Assembly (NCBI GenBank): GCA_022009975.1
Contig: CP091733.1
Span: forward strand, 2,338,501 to 2,402,500
Reading direction: 5' to 3'
From: Phocaeicola vulgatus
Lineage (GTDB): Bacteria; Bacteroidota; Bacteroidia; Bacteroidales; Tannerellaceae
Length of the DNA stretch: 64,000 bases
In this document: one piece after another, positions 19,160-29,465 of the stretch
Layout of the letters: the number at the start of each line of letters is the position of its first letter
Position numbering within the stretch: position 1 is the stretch's first letter
Program-made: the position numbers and the translations under genes
The notes under the pieces: generated by a model
Database searches by the model: none
What the model was told of the DNA's origin: nothing
What the model saw: only the letters and a program-made list of their open reading frames with translations

Positions 19160-20674
19160 ATGATAAAGATATTTGCGACAGAAAAGATAAAAGAGATTGA
19201 CCGATATACAATCCAACGGAAATCCATGTCTTCTATCGACTTGGTGGAAGAAGCAGTGACAGTATTCACCAATGAGTTCCGCAACAACTATCCGAAGACA
19301 AGAAGAGTAATCGTCTTTGCGGGGCAAGGGAATAATGGCGCAGATGCTTTAGGCATCGCCCGCCAATTATTGGATGAATCCTATCGTGTTTTGGTATATC
19401 TATTTAACACGACAGGTTATTTAAGCCCGGAATGTGCTGAAAACAAAAGAAGATTGTTGAATATCGAACAGGTGGAATTCGTAGAAGTAAGGGATGACTT
19501 TACTCCTCCCGTTTTGACTCCAAACGATATCATTTTGGATGGCCTGTTCGGCTCTGGTTTGAACCGTCCGTTGGAAGGTGGATATTCAGGATTGGTCAAA
19601 TATCTAAACGAATCACCATCTGAAATCGTATCCATAGACATTCCGTCGGGTTTGTTTGGTGAAGATAATCGGGAAAACGATAAAAACTCTATCATCAGAG
19701 CCAGCAAAACATATACATTCAATTATCCCAAGTTGTCGTTCCTGTTCCCTGAAAATGAACAGTTCGTGGGAGAATGGAAAGTTTTGCCATTGGACATGGA
19801 TATAAGAGCTTTGGAGGAAACACCTTCCAACTATTATATTGTACGGGAAGAAGACATTGCCAATGCAATCTCTCCTCGTCCCCGTTTTTCCCATAAAGGC
19901 ACATTCGGACATGCTTTGTTGATTGCCGGAAGCCGAGGAAAGATGGGAGCTGCACAGCTTTCAGCCAAAGGATGCTTGCGCAGCGGTGCCGGAATGTTGA
20001 CCGTTCATTTGCCTAAATGTGGAGAGCAAATCATGCAAACAGCCTTTCCTGAGGCGATGGTCAGCATAGATGCCCACAACGACTACTTCACAACGATTCC
20101 GGATATGCAACGTTATTCCGTAGTAGGTGTCGGACCGGGATTAGGGCAACAACTTGAAAGTGCGGTTGCTTTGGATGAATTACTTTCATCTATCGTCAAG
20201 AAACCAATGGTCATTGATGCAGATGCCATCAATATCATAGCAAACAATCCGGACTTATTGCCTAAAATTCCAAGCAGAAGCATCCTGACTCCTCATCCGA
20301 TTGAATTTGACCGTTTGTCCGGGAAGAGCAATTCTGCATACGAACGCTTACAAAAGGCGAGGGAGTTTGCCAAAGAACATGAACTTTGCATCGTCTTAAA
20401 GGGTGCATATACAGCTGTTTGCACTTCAGAAGGCAATGTTTACTTTACCGAGTCCGGCAATCCGGGCATGGCGACTGCCGGAAGCGGAGACGTACTTACC
20501 GGTATCATTTTAGGATTATTGGCACAAGGAATGGAACCGGAAACTGCAGCCGTAGCCGGAGTCTATTTACATGCGACTGCCGGAGACTTCGCTGCCAATC
20601 AATGGAGCGAACAATCCATGATTGCCGGGGATATTATTAATGCATTAGGAAAAGCTTTTAAAACTATCAATTGA
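19160..20674 (+). CDS. nnr: Bifunctional NAD(P)H-hydrate repair enzyme
   Basis: A 504-residue fusion repairs hydrated NAD(P)H. The N-terminal YjeF_N epimerase (residues about 1-215) shows FAGQGNNGADALGIARQLL and ILDGLFGSGLNRPL. The C-terminal ADP-dependent dehydratase (about 225-504) shows HKGTFGHALLIAGSRGKMGA, VIDADAINI, LTPHPIEFDRL and the nucleotide and catalytic motif GMATAGSGDVLTGII. The frame is intact. It is followed after 37 bp by the antiporter gene, possibly on the same transcript. Confidence 0.95.
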   Translation: MIKIFATEKIKEIDRYTIQRKSMSSIDLVEEAVTVFTNEFRNNYPKTRRVIVFAGQGNNGADALGIARQLLDESYRVLVYLFNTTGYLSPECAENKRRLLNIEQVEFVEVRDDFTPPVLTPNDIILDGLFGSGLNRPLEGGYSGLVKYLNESPSEIVSIDIPSGLFGEDNRENDKNSIIRASKTYTFNYPKLSFLFPENEQFVGEWKVLPLDMDIRALEETPSNYYIVREEDIANAISPRPRFSHKGTFGHALLIAGSRGKMGAAQLSAKGCLRSGAGMLTVHLPKCGEQIMQTAFPEAMVSIDAHNDYFTTIPDMQRYSVVGVGPGLGQQLESAVALDELLSSIVKKPMVIDADAINIIANNPDLLPKIPSRSILTPHPIEFDRLSGKSNSAYERLQKAREFAKEHELCIVLKGAYTAVCTSEGNVYFTESGNPGMATAGSGDVLTGIILGLLAQGMEPETAAVAGVYLHATAGDFAANQWSEQSMIAGDIINALGKAFKTIN

Positions 20675-20711
20675 CAGATACCGAAAGTATCTTTCATAAT
20701 TTGATCATACT

Positions 20712-22141
20712 ATGCTAACTATCATACTGGTCATTTTCTTAGTCGGTTATTTATTGATAGCGTTGGAACATCCACTCAAAATCAACAAAGCGGCATCGGC
20801 TTTGCTGACAGGTACTTTGTTGTGGATTGTTTACATGGGCATCGCCCCCGATTTGCCTTTTGCTGTAGAGGGAACAGCTTTTCAGAGCTTCATCCAATCT
20901 CCGGAAATACACTCTTTGCCTTTGGACGAACAAATGAAGAGATTCATTTTGTCGCATCAAATCGTTGAGAGTTTAGGAGAAATATGCAGCACGTTGGTTT
21001 TCCTTATCGGAGCAATGACTATCGTAGAGTTGATAGATGCCCACGGAGGTTTCGTACTTATAACCAACCGCATCAAGACACGGAAGAAGCGCACTTTGCT
21101 GATAATAACAACAGTGCTCACTTTTTTCATGTCCGCTATCTTGGATAACCTGACAACCGCAATCGTCATGACCATGTTGATTCGGAAATTGATAAAAGAA
21201 CAATACTACCAATTGTTGTTCAGCAGCGTTGTAATCATTGCTGCCAACAGTGGCGGAGTTTGGTCACCCATTGGAGATGTGACAACCATTATGCTTTGGG
21301 TAAAAGGAAATGTTACAGCTGGCTCCATCATTCCCAACCTGATATTGCCCAGTTTGGTATCAACATTCGTTCCAATGTATTTGATTCTAAAAAAACTGGA
21401 CGGAGATATTGTATGTCCGCCACAGGCAAGAACAGACGAAACGAACAAAAGGAAACATTTGGGGCTATACGAGCAATTTTCCATTTTGATTCTCGGACTG
21501 ATTGCACTCATATCAGTTCCGCTTTCAAGATGCAGACCCAATTACCTCCTTTCATGGGAATCCTTTTCGGAATCAGTTTGCTTTGGATTTATACAGAAGC
21601 ACTGTACTCCCGGAAAAAGGAGATGGAAGAAAAAGACAAATACCGGATGGAAAGAGTCATCCACCAAGTGGATGGAGGCACACTCTTGTTCTTCTTAGGC
21701 ATATTGTTGGCAGTCGATGTCTTACGATACACCGGAATGCTAAACACATTCTCTGAATGGTTAGACGTTAATGTCGGGAACGTATATGCCGTCAATCTGC
21801 TGATTGGTGGACTATCGTCCATCGTAGATAATGTACCCCTTGTTGCTGGGGCAATTGGCATGTATCCGGTTGCAACGGAAGAGGTCATTTTACACAGTGC
21901 AGACGCAGCCTATATGATGAACTTCATGCAAGATGGAACGTTTTGGCAATTCCTTGCCTATTGTGCCGGTGTGGGAGGCAGCATGCTTATTATCGGTTCC
22001 GCAGCCGGTGTAGTAGTCATGGGACTTCAAAAGATCAATTTCCTCTGGTATCTGAAACATATCAGCCGATTGGCAGCAGCCGGATATTTGTCCGGAGCCA
22101 TAGTATTCATCCTGCAAAGCTTACTATTGAGCAGCATTTAA
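20712..22141 (+). CDS. nhaD: NhaD-type Na+/H+ antiporter
   Basis: A membrane protein of about 476 residues in the ion-transporter superfamily, matching the NhaD sodium/proton antiporters. Helices are recognisable throughout. Typical stretches are STLVFLIGAMTIVELIDAHG, FFMSAILDNLTTAIVMTML, NSGGVWSPIGDVTTIMLW and, in the second half, LIGGLSSIVDNVPLVAGAIG and CAGVGGSMLIIGSAAGVVVM, the inverted-repeat partner motifs. The frame changes once near 21510-21530, likely an error. The last codons overlap the first unit of an 11-bp repeat array. Confidence 0.9.
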
Positions 22142-22195
22142 ACAGCATTAAAATAGTATTTAAATAGTATTTAAACAGTATTAAAATAACATTTA
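22130..22195. repeat. 11-bp tandem array, site 2
   Basis: Six consecutive 11-bp units begin at 22130 (for example AACAGCATTAA, AATAGTATTTA, AACAGTATTAA). The first unit supplies the last codons and stop of the antiporter gene. The array fills the gap to the next gene. Confidence 0.75.
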
Positions 22196-22210
22196 GTAAT
22201 AAAATACACA

Positions 22211-22853
22211 ATGAGTTTTTATCCAAATTATTCAAAAAAGACAGTGCCGAAACAAACAAAGAAGAAGTGAAAGGTTCGGTTGAAGAATTTGTTTCACTGG
22301 TTCGTGTTTACTACCAGGCTTCAATGGCAGTCAATTTAGGTATTACCAATTTGAATATTTTGCCGGATATGGCACTATTCAAACGTATGCTCAAAATACC
22401 TACACAAAACAACAAATTAGGCGTAGCTGAAAAGTCCCGCGTCCGCAAAGTCTTAATGCAAGATTACAATTTAGGAGAAGCATTCTTCAAAGAAATCGAC
22501 GCTTCCGTAAAAAGATGTTGCAAAAACCAGAATGATATCAAATCCTATTTCTTCAAATTCCAAGGATTTTGCAATGACTTGTTCAGTTTGTTGGGGAACT
22601 TGATGCAATGGAAATTCCGTATAGCTTTATTGTTAAAGAAGTTACTATACGGACAGACTGCTAAAACAGTCCACGAAATCATGACACGTTCTGAATGGAG
22701 CGATGTCAGCTTACAGAAAGCAACATGGAGCGTCCGCAAGTATGCAGAAACTTTAGGCTATTCCGAGCAGTGGATTACCGATTTCGTCTACAATGTTGTA
22801 CTTTGGCTCGTGAAGACCAAAAGGCGCAAGCAAAGAAAAAGAAAGATGAATAA
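22211..22853 (+). CDS. Conserved Bacteroidales protein of unknown function
   Basis: I do not recognise this protein. After correcting one lost T near 22216-22220 it begins MSFLSKLFKKDSAETNKEEV, which explains the ATG at 22211. It continues as a helix-rich, charged protein (VEEFVSLVRVYYQASMAVNL, KAVHEI-like and WSVRKYAETLGYSEQW segments). A second shift near 22800-22808 leads to a natural basic end, DQKAQAKKKKDE, with a stop at 22853. That stop overlaps the ATG of the glycosylase gene at 22846, which suggests translational coupling. No signal peptide or clear membrane helix is visible. Length is about 214 residues. Confidence 0.6.
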
Positions 22854-23468
22854 GAACCAGGTGGAAGCGCACCCTTTAGGATTCTTTCTGCCTCCAAACA
22901 CACAGTTGTTGATGCTGGGGAGTTTTCCTCCCCCGCAACAACGGTGGTCTATGAATTTCTATTACCCGAACATACAAAATGACATGTGGCGCATCCTTGG
23001 ATACCTTTTTTACTCCGACAAAGAGTATTTCCTTGAAGCTCCACGGAAATTCAGCGAAGAGAAATGCAAGGCTTTTGCAGAGAGATAGGATTAGGGATTG
23101 GAGACACGGGCATGGAGGTGATACGCCAGAAAGGAAATGCTTCTGATAAGTTTTTAGAAATCGTCACTCCTATCGATTTGAAGAAGGTATTGGAACAAAT
23201 CCCTTTATGCAAAGCAATTGTCGTTACCGGGCAAAAAGCCATGGACACCTTGCTAAGCGTTCTATCACAATTCACAACCGTGACAGAACCATCTGTCGGA
23301 GATTCCGTATCATTCCAACTATTTGGGAAAGAGATGCTATTGTTTCGTATGCCCTCCTCTTCCAGGGCTTATCCCAAGCCTTTGACAGAGAAAGCCGTTA
23401 TCTACCGCAAAATGTTTGAGTCTTTGGGCATGATTGCCAAAGAAGAAGATTTTGGCGAAAAAACATAA
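22846..23468 (+). CDS. Uracil-DNA glycosylase-family protein
   Basis: A protein of about 207 residues of the UDG superfamily, of the type annotated as mismatch-specific or deoxyinosine glycosylases. It starts MNKNQVEAHPLGFFLPPNTQ and shows the family's first motif in MLGSFPPPQQRWSMNFYYPN. The middle part includes IGLGIGDTGMEVIRQKGNAS. The C-terminal motif appears as MPSSSRAYP, in place of the HPSP-type loop of related enzymes. A one-base shift lies near 23070-23085. The substrate cannot be fixed from sequence. Its start overlaps the preceding gene. Confidence 0.75.
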
Positions 23469-23485
23469 ATTAATTGGAGGAAACA

Positions 23486-23516
23486 CTTGCAGGTTTAAAA
23501 ATAAGTAGTACCTTTG
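23486..23516 (+). promoter_or_regulatory. tRNA-Pro promoter
   Basis: CTTG (23486-23489), a 19-bp spacer and TACCTTTG (23509-23516) fit the Bacteroides consensus. The mature tRNA starts 49 bp later. Confidence 0.7.
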
Positions 23517-23565
23517 CAACCGTAATTGAGAACGGCAATAACGTTACCAGTTACAAAGATAGAAT

Positions 23566-23639
23566 CGGGATGTAGCACAGTTGGCTAGCGCGCCACGTTC
23601 GGGACGTGGAGGTCGGAAGTTCGAGTCTTCTCATCCCGA
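23566..23639 (+). tRNA. tRNA-Pro (anticodon CGG)
   Basis: A 74-nt cloverleaf: acceptor CGGGATG/CATCCCG, anticodon stem CCACG/CGTGG with loop TTCGGGA giving anticodon CGG, and T-loop TTCGAGT. The C1-G72 pair is the known tRNA-Pro identity feature in bacteria. The 3' CCA is not encoded. Confidence 0.93.
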
Positions 23640-23643
23640 CTTT

Positions 23644-23687
23644 GAAAGAGGTGAAAACTCGCAAGGGTTTCCACCTTTTCTTTTTTA
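23644..23687 (+). terminator. Terminator after tRNA-Pro
   Basis: AAAGAGGTGAAAACTC pairs with GGGTTTCCACCTTTT around GCAA and is followed by a T-rich run. Confidence 0.75.
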
Positions 23688-23715
23688 TATAACTACGGCT
23701 ATTTGGGCTAATTAC

Positions 23716-25354
23716 ATGAGAGACTCCAAAGTACATCATTTCCAATCGGTTATTTCCGGCATTCCATTGCCGGAGAAATTCACATATCCCTTTTGTTACA
23801 AACCACATCCGCTGTGCTTATTGGCAACAAAAGAGCTACAACTTTATCTATCCAACCGGACAGAGTGGAAAGAGGAACTACAATCGGGGAAAATGTTTGG
23901 CGTACTCGTTGTTAAAGACGGGCAGGGGAACATTGGATTCTTGGCAGCCTTTTCCGGCAACCTTTCCCATTCCAATCAACACGAGTATTTTGTCCCTCCT
24001 GTATACGACCTGCTTCAACCTGATGGCTTTTTTAAAAAAGAAGAGGTTCAAATAACTGCCATCAATCAAAAGATTAAAGAATACAGCGAATCCGAAGCTT
24101 TTACCGCTCTGAAAAATGAATTGGATCAAAACGAAACTGCTTTTGCAAAGGAGCGCAATTCATTCAAAGCTCAAATGCAAATAGCCAAAGAGCGTCGCGA
24201 AGAAAAACGCCGCACGGAGCTGACAGAAGAGGAGAAAGAGGCATTGATCAAAGAAAGCCAATTCCAAAAAGCGGAATACAAACGGTTGGAGAAATCTTGG
24301 AAGGAACGTTTGGCTGTTTTGGAAGCCCAATGGAAAGAAGCCCAACTTAAAATAGAGAACTGGAAACACGAGAGGAAAATGCGTTCGGCTGCTCTTCAAT
24401 TGAAACTGTTCCAACAGTTCAGGATGCTGAACGGCTTGGGAGATGTGAAAGACTTATGCGAACTATTCTTAGACACTCCGCAGGGAATTCCTCCTGCTGG
24501 AGCAGGAGAATGCGCAGCTCCCAAACTATTACAATATGCTTTCCTGAAACACTCCAGCCCATCTGCATGGCTGAATTTTGGTGGGGCGACTCTCCTAAAA
24601 ACGAAGTCCGCCATCATGGATGTTTTTACCCAGCTTGCCAAGGGAAATGTGGTCCTATTTTGCGGTTCATGTTAAAAGGACTGGACGTGGAAGAGAATCC
24701 TATGGCTCAAGAAGAGTTTGCAGAAAAGGATTTAGCAATCTGCTACGAGGATGAATACTTGCTGGTTGTCAACAAGCCTGCGGGAATGCTTTCCGTACCA
24801 GGAAAAGAGAAAAGATTATCCGTGTATGAGATTATCCGTAAACGATATCCCAATGCGACGGGTCCTCTTATCGTCCACCGATTAGACATGGCGACTTCGG
24901 GATTATTGTTAATTGCCAAAGCAAAGAAATCCACCAAGAGCTACAGGAGCAGTTCAGACTTCGAACCGTAAAGAAAAAGTACATCGCCTGGCTGGACGGA
25001 ACGGTGGAAAGCTTGTCCGGAACCATATCATTACCGCTATCGCCTGATTACCTCAATCGCCCTTGCCAAAAAGTGGACGAAATCAACGGGAAACAGGCAA
25101 CAACCGACTATAAAGTGCTAAGTCGGGAAAATGGCAGGACATGGATTGTTTTTTATCCACAAACCGGAAGGACGCATCAGTTAAGATTACATGCGGCACA
25201 CATATCCGGACTAAATGCTCCTATTGTTGGTGATGAACTATATGGGAAACCGGCGGAGAGGTTATATCTTCATGCTGAAGAAATTGAGTTTACTCATCCC
25301 GTTAGTAAAAAAAGAATACGGATAGAAAAAGAAACTATAAAAATAGACTCCTAA
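23716..25354 (+). CDS. RluA-family pseudouridine synthase, long form
   Basis: A protein of about 546 residues that isomerises uridine to pseudouridine in rRNA or tRNA. The N-terminal 300 residues (from MRDSKVHHFQSVISGIPLPE) are the extension found in Bacteroidetes long RluA proteins and include a long charged coiled coil (about residues 115-230). The synthase domain follows, with LLVVNKPAGMLSVPG, the catalytic HRLDMATSGLL containing the essential Asp, and FYPQTGRTHQLRLHAAHISG. Frameshifts lie near 24555-24565 and near 24935, probably errors. Which RNA position it modifies is unknown. Confidence 0.88.
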
Positions 25355-25423
25355 GCAATTACATTTTCATAACTGCTACAAAGAAAGCATTTTCAGAATA
25401 CGACAAATACAAAAAAATGAACT

Positions 25424-25431
25424 TATATTTG
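25424..25431 (+). promoter_or_regulatory. Bacteroides-type -7 box before ECF sigma gene
   Basis: TATATTTG matches TAnnTTTG and lies 116 bp before the sigma gene. No matching -33 element was found. Confidence 0.4.
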
Positions 25432-25546
25432 TCGGCTGAAAAGAAAAAAGACTTTTTTATAGATGTAAATGCAGCGAATTGCCTTGAATATACATCATAT
25501 GAATAGTCAACGTTTCTTGTAGAGAAATAGGACATTGGACTAAAAG

Positions 25547-26059
25547 ATGGACGAACAACAACTTATAGAAGGTTGCATTAATAGGAATAGGTTAGCACAG
25601 CGAGAATTATATGAACATTATTCTCGCCGTATGTTAGCAGTTTGTCTACGCTATGTCAATGACATGGAAACGGCAAAAGACCTGTTGCAAGATGGCTTCG
25701 TGAAAGTCTTCACTTCTCTTGACAGCTATTCCGGCATAGGATCTTTCGAAGGTTGGATGCGTAAGATTTTCGTCAATTGTGCATTGGAGTATTTACGCAA
25801 ATCCGATGTGTTGCGGGAATCATCTGGTTTGGATAATTTGCCAGAACTCTCCCAACCGGACAGTTCAGTCATTTCCAACATGTCCGCTGCTGAGTTGATG
25901 AATATAATCAAGCAGCTGCCAGCAGGTTTCCGAACGGTGTTCAACCTGTTTGCTATCGAAGGATATTCACACAAAGAGATTGGAGATATGTTGGGAATTA
26001 CAGAAAGCACCTCTCGTTCTCAATATACAAGGGCACGACAATTGTTACAAAGCAAATAG
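25547..26059 (+). CDS. ECF-type RNA polymerase sigma factor
   Basis: A 170-residue sigma-70 family factor with only regions 2 and 4. Region 2 is seen in YEHYSRRMLAVCLRYVNDME followed by AKDLLQDGFVKVFTSLDSY. Region 4 is PAGFRTVFNLFAIEGYSHKE, a helix-turn-helix continuing IGDMLGITESTSRSQYTRAR. It precedes a membrane-anchored protein by 19 bp, an arrangement typical of sigma factors held by a cell-envelope regulator. The genes at 26079 and 27356 are probably in the same operon. Confidence 0.93.
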   Translation: MDEQQLIEGCINRNRLAQRELYEHYSRRMLAVCLRYVNDMETAKDLLQDGFVKVFTSLDSYSGIGSFEGWMRKIFVNCALEYLRKSDVLRESSGLDNLPELSQPDSSVISNMSAAELMNIIKQLPAGFRTVFNLFAIEGYSHKEIGDMLGITESTSRSQYTRARQLLQSK

Positions 26060-26078
26060 CGAACTTATATAATTAAGG

Positions 26079-27359
26079 ATGAAAAAGGATAGAGACACGA
26101 TAGATGATATGTTGCACTCAAAGCTGTATGACTTTGAAGTGGAGACTGTGCCTGGAGATTGGGAAGCTATCGAAAAGCGTTTGCCCCATCCCTCTATTCA
26201 GCCCGTCCATAGGAATTGGTATTACTGGGCTGCAGCGGCAGTCGCTGCCATTGCTATTGTATCGTCCGGATTATTATGGTATGGAACGCAAGATCCTCAA
26301 GAGGCTTTTGACCAAAAAGAGCTGTTTGTCCAGGAAAAACAGGACAACCAACCTGCCGTTCCACAAGACAACGGAACGATTACCAAAGAAAAAGAGCTAT
26401 TAGCAGAAGTGACATTCGAGCGACCAGTTCCAAAGAAAGCTGTCTTTTCCGCAAAAAGGGAAGAACCTAAAATGACCTTGTCTGAAGAGAAGTCCGACAT
26501 TGAAAACTTCGCAATTGTTGACGACTCTGTAAACGAAAGCCAGAGACATGAGGCTGACTTATATTCATCTTCCAAAGAGGCGAATCTTCAAGACAACAAA
26601 ATCCAAGAAAGGAAAGAGACTGCGCCCGTAAAAACGGAACAACATAACAACCGGAAATGGGGCTTGGGAATGGGAGTCGGGAATTTGTCTGCCGCAAGTA
26701 ACAACGGTGGATTATTCGGTTCTTCCTTTTCTGACGCTATGCCAGCCACACCAACCCTTTTAAGTGGCAACGCCTCCTTTTTAAAGACGGAAGCAATTAA
26801 GGAACCGGTTAAAAAGAACATCAAACATAAAACACCTTTGACTTTCGGAATAGGCGCAAGCTACAAGTTAGCCGATAGATGGTCATTGCAATCCGGACTT
26901 CTCTACTCCTACATGGTTTCCGAATGGGAAACAAATGAAATGGTAAGAACGGAGAACAAACAAAAATTGCACTTCATCGGAATACCTGTCTCGGTTGCCT
27001 ATCAATTGGCGGAATGGAAACAGATACATTTTTATTTGTCCGCAGGCGGGAAAATTGAAGTAGGTGTTGGCGGACAACTCCGGACGGATATTTACTCCGC
27101 AACAAACGAGAAACTAAAAACATTTGCAGAAAAAGAACGAATGAAAGAGCCGTACTTTTCTGTCAATGGACGCATAGGCGCAAGCTATCCGCTCCTACGA
27201 TTCTTAAGTGCTTATGCCGAAGTAGGAGCCGATTATTATTTCGACAACGGGAGCAAAATTGAAACGTACCACTCGGACAAACCGCTTAACTTCGGTTTGC
27301 AATTAGGATTACGTTTGGATTATAAGCAACAAAAACAAATAATTATATTAAAACGATGA
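26079..27359 (+). CDS. Single-pass protein with C-terminal beta-barrel-like domain
   Basis: This 426-residue protein follows the sigma factor closely. The first 45 residues are cytoplasmic in type (DTIDDMLHSKLYDFEVETVP). A single hydrophobic helix spans about residues 48-66 (YYWAAAAVAAIAIVSSGLLW). A long charged linker follows. The last 180 residues look like an outer-membrane beta-barrel, with alternating aromatic strands (LTFGIGASYKLADRWSLQSG, VNGRIGASYPLLRFLSAYAE, LNFGLQLGLRLDY). By position the N-terminus may act as an anti-sigma factor. I infer this from context and layout; no anti-sigma motif is seen. Confidence 0.7.
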   Translation: MKKDRDTIDDMLHSKLYDFEVETVPGDWEAIEKRLPHPSIQPVHRNWYYWAAAAVAAIAIVSSGLLWYGTQDPQEAFDQKELFVQEKQDNQPAVPQDNGTITKEKELLAEVTFERPVPKKAVFSAKREEPKMTLSEEKSDIENFAIVDDSVNESQRHEADLYSSSKEANLQDNKIQERKETAPVKTEQHNNRKWGLGMGVGNLSAASNNGGLFGSSFSDAMPATPTLLSGNASFLKTEAIKEPVKKNIKHKTPLTFGIGASYKLADRWSLQSGLLYSYMVSEWETNEMVRTENKQKLHFIGIPVSVAYQLAEWKQIHFYLSAGGKIEVGVGGQLRTDIYSATNEKLKTFAEKERMKEPYFSVNGRIGASYPLLRFLSAYAEVGADYYFDNGSKIETYHSDKPLNFGLQLGLRLDYKQQKQIIILKR

Positions 27360-28147
27360 AGAAACTTAGTTATTATTTAACAGCAGCCTTCTCAGCTGTA
27401 ACACTTTTGACGTCTTGTTTGGGTGAAAGCACCAATGTAACTGATATTACAATCAGCGGTATCGTATTTTCAAACCCGGCAGCAGGTTTAAAAACAATGA
27501 TAGATGCAGGATCTGCATACGTCTATGTCCCGAACTTATTGCAGGTAGGAAATTATCCTGAAAACACCTGTTTAGGCGCAAACATCCATATCGATTACAA
27601 TTCAGCAGAAAATGCCAATTGGGGAACTTCTGGTTATTTGACCGCTACTTTGAACAGTGATCCCCAAGTTTTCTCTCAATGGCGCGCCACTCCTATAACA
27701 TCCGCTGCTGATACAACAGGAATGATAGAAAATGAAATCCCATTGACATTCGCCTTCCAGCAAAGTGCCTTTTCCAATTATGTACGTGGTTGGATGATTT
27801 TTGCTTCCGGAGCAAAAATTGGAAGCAAACAGAATGTAGAATGGACAATGAAGTATCCGCAAGAACTCAAAGTCGAAGAACTTAACGGAAAACGTTGCTA
27901 TAATTTCTACATCAGAGCTACTGCATCAGGAGACAACACCGGAGCCTCTGGTCAATCTGTTATCAATGGTTGGTATGTTAAGACTGCATTGGACAGAATC
28001 GATGCTACAGAAAAAGCAGCCGGTAATCAGTCTTATTATTTGAAATTCAATTACGTCACTTCCATCGATGCAAACACAAACAAATTAACATGGAAGTCTG
28101 ATTTAGCCCAAATGGCTGTATCATCAAATACGAATAACAAACAATAA
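27356..28147 (+). CDS. Putative surface lipoprotein, unknown function
   Basis: A 263-residue protein whose signal peptide ends in a lipobox (AVTLLTSCLGES, with Cys at about residue 22). The residues after Cys carry negative charge, which would fit export to the outer face in Bacteroides. I do not recognise a domain; the mature part appears rich in beta strands. Its start overlaps the stop of the previous gene by four bases (ATGA type), so the two are translationally coupled and belong with the sigma factor operon. Confidence 0.65.
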   Translation: MKKLSYYLTAAFSAVTLLTSCLGESTNVTDITISGIVFSNPAAGLKTMIDAGSAYVYVPNLLQVGNYPENTCLGANIHIDYNSAENANWGTSGYLTATLNSDPQVFSQWRATPITSAADTTGMIENEIPLTFAFQQSAFSNYVRGWMIFASGAKIGSKQNVEWTMKYPQELKVEELNGKRCYNFYIRATASGDNTGASGQSVINGWYVKTALDRIDATEKAAGNQSYYLKFNYVTSIDANTNKLTWKSDLAQMAVSSNTNNKQ

Positions 28148-28154
28148 ATCATAC

Positions 28155-28200
28155 AAAAAGGGGCTGTGTCAAAATGTTTTAGGACGCAGTCCCTTTTTTG
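28155..28200 (+). terminator. Terminator of the sigma factor operon
   Basis: AAAAGGGGCTGTGTC pairs with GACGCAGTCCCTTTTTT and ends in T residues. It resembles the hairpin part of the dispersed element at 10472 and 45076. From 28201 to 28435 I see only the promoter of the next gene. Confidence 0.75.
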
Positions 28201-28380
28201 TGGACAAACACGGTTAAAATATCTTTCACTTCATCCAAAATCAGGCAATGCAAAGATTCATGATATTGCTTGCCAATTAGATTTGAAATTCTTGTTCTTT
28301 GAGTAACGAAGTAAGGGAATAGTGATACTATTTGAATACAAAGTTTAGAACCTCCTGACTACAAATTAAAGAGGCTTTTT

Positions 28381-28413
28381 CTTGCAGCATATCTATATAT
28401 TGTCGTATCTTTG
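28381..28413 (+). promoter_or_regulatory. Promoter of the nucleoside hydrolase gene
   Basis: TATCTTTG (28406-28413) with CTTG 21 bp upstream. The start codon is 23 bp downstream. Confidence 0.6.
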
Positions 28414-28435
28414 GGGATAATTTAATCCAAATAGT

Positions 28436-29425
28436 ATGAAAAACATATTTCTATTTATAATATTGTGTATGTTTTGTGCTTGTACTCCATCACAAAACGA
28501 ACCGAAAATCAAACTGATATTTGATACAGACATGGCTCCGGATTACGATGACGTAGGAGCTTTGGCTATATTACACGCATTAGCAGATTCCGGGGAAGTT
28601 TCTATCCTTGCAACTGTTTCGTCCAACAAATGCGAAACTGCCGTTCCTTGCATAGATGTTATCAACACCTACTTTGGCAGACCGGATATTCCTATTGGAG
28701 CTGTACGTGGAGACGACGCCCCTGACCAGTCTACTTGGCATAGCGGAATGAGGTGGACGGATGAATTGCCCAAGCAATTCCCGCACTCAATCAAAAAGAC
28801 ATCCGATAGTGAAGATGCGTTGAAGATTTACCGGAAAATATTAAGTGAACAACCAGATAACAGCGTTACAATCGTAAGCATCGGGTTCTTTACCAACTTA
28901 CAGAACTTGCTGCTTTCACAAGGAGATGAATACTCTCCGCTATCCGGGAAAGAGTTGGTACACAAAAAGGTAAAACAATTGGTCTCAATGGCAGGGCAAT
29001 TCCCTTCAGGCAAGGAATTCAATGTATATATCGACCCGAAAGCATCTCAATTTATCGTGAATGAATGGCCTACACCCATCCTTTTAAGCGGTTTTGAAAT
29101 AGGAGAAGCTGTCTTAACGGGAAAACGATTAGTTGAAAGCGACATACAAAACAACCCAATCATAGAAACTTTCCGAATGTGCTTGGCTCAAGACAATCCT
29201 GAAGGGAGAGAAAGCTGGGACGAGACAGCTGTACTAGCCGCAGTGCGTGGGGAAGCCAACTATTTTGATTCCGTACAAGGGCGCATGATTGTTGCAGACG
29301 ATGGCAGCAATAGTTGGGAGAATGACCCTAACGGTCCCCATGCCTATTTAACCTTTAAGATGCCAGTGGAGCAACTGACTGCGGAAATAGAGCACCTCAT
29401 GATGCACCAGCCGATGAAAAAGTAA
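28436..29425 (+). CDS. Nucleoside hydrolase-family lipoprotein
   Basis: A 329-residue protein that would split the N-glycosidic bond of nucleosides. The calcium-binding motif DTDMAPDYDDVGAL, a form of the family's DxDxxxDD, is at residues about 31-44. A short signal peptide with lipobox (MFCACTPS) makes it an exported lipoprotein, unlike the cytoplasmic enzymes of the family. Further family features are VSIGFFTNLQNLL and the C-terminal DETAVLAAV. It precedes the GH123-like gene by 40 bp and probably shares its transcript, so a role in salvage from environmental nucleosides is likely but unproven. Confidence 0.85.
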   Translation: MKNIFLFIILCMFCACTPSQNEPKIKLIFDTDMAPDYDDVGALAILHALADSGEVSILATVSSNKCETAVPCIDVINTYFGRPDIPIGAVRGDDAPDQSTWHSGMRWTDELPKQFPHSIKKTSDSEDALKIYRKILSEQPDNSVTIVSIGFFTNLQNLLLSQGDEYSPLSGKELVHKKVKQLVSMAGQFPSGKEFNVYIDPKASQFIVNEWPTPILLSGFEIGEAVLTGKRLVESDIQNNPIIETFRMCLAQDNPEGRESWDETAVLAAVRGEANYFDSVQGRMIVADDGSNSWENDPNGPHAYLTFKMPVEQLTAEIEHLMMHQPMKK

Positions 29426-29465
29426 AAATCTAATTAGAACATTATAAATATAATCAATCTAACAA

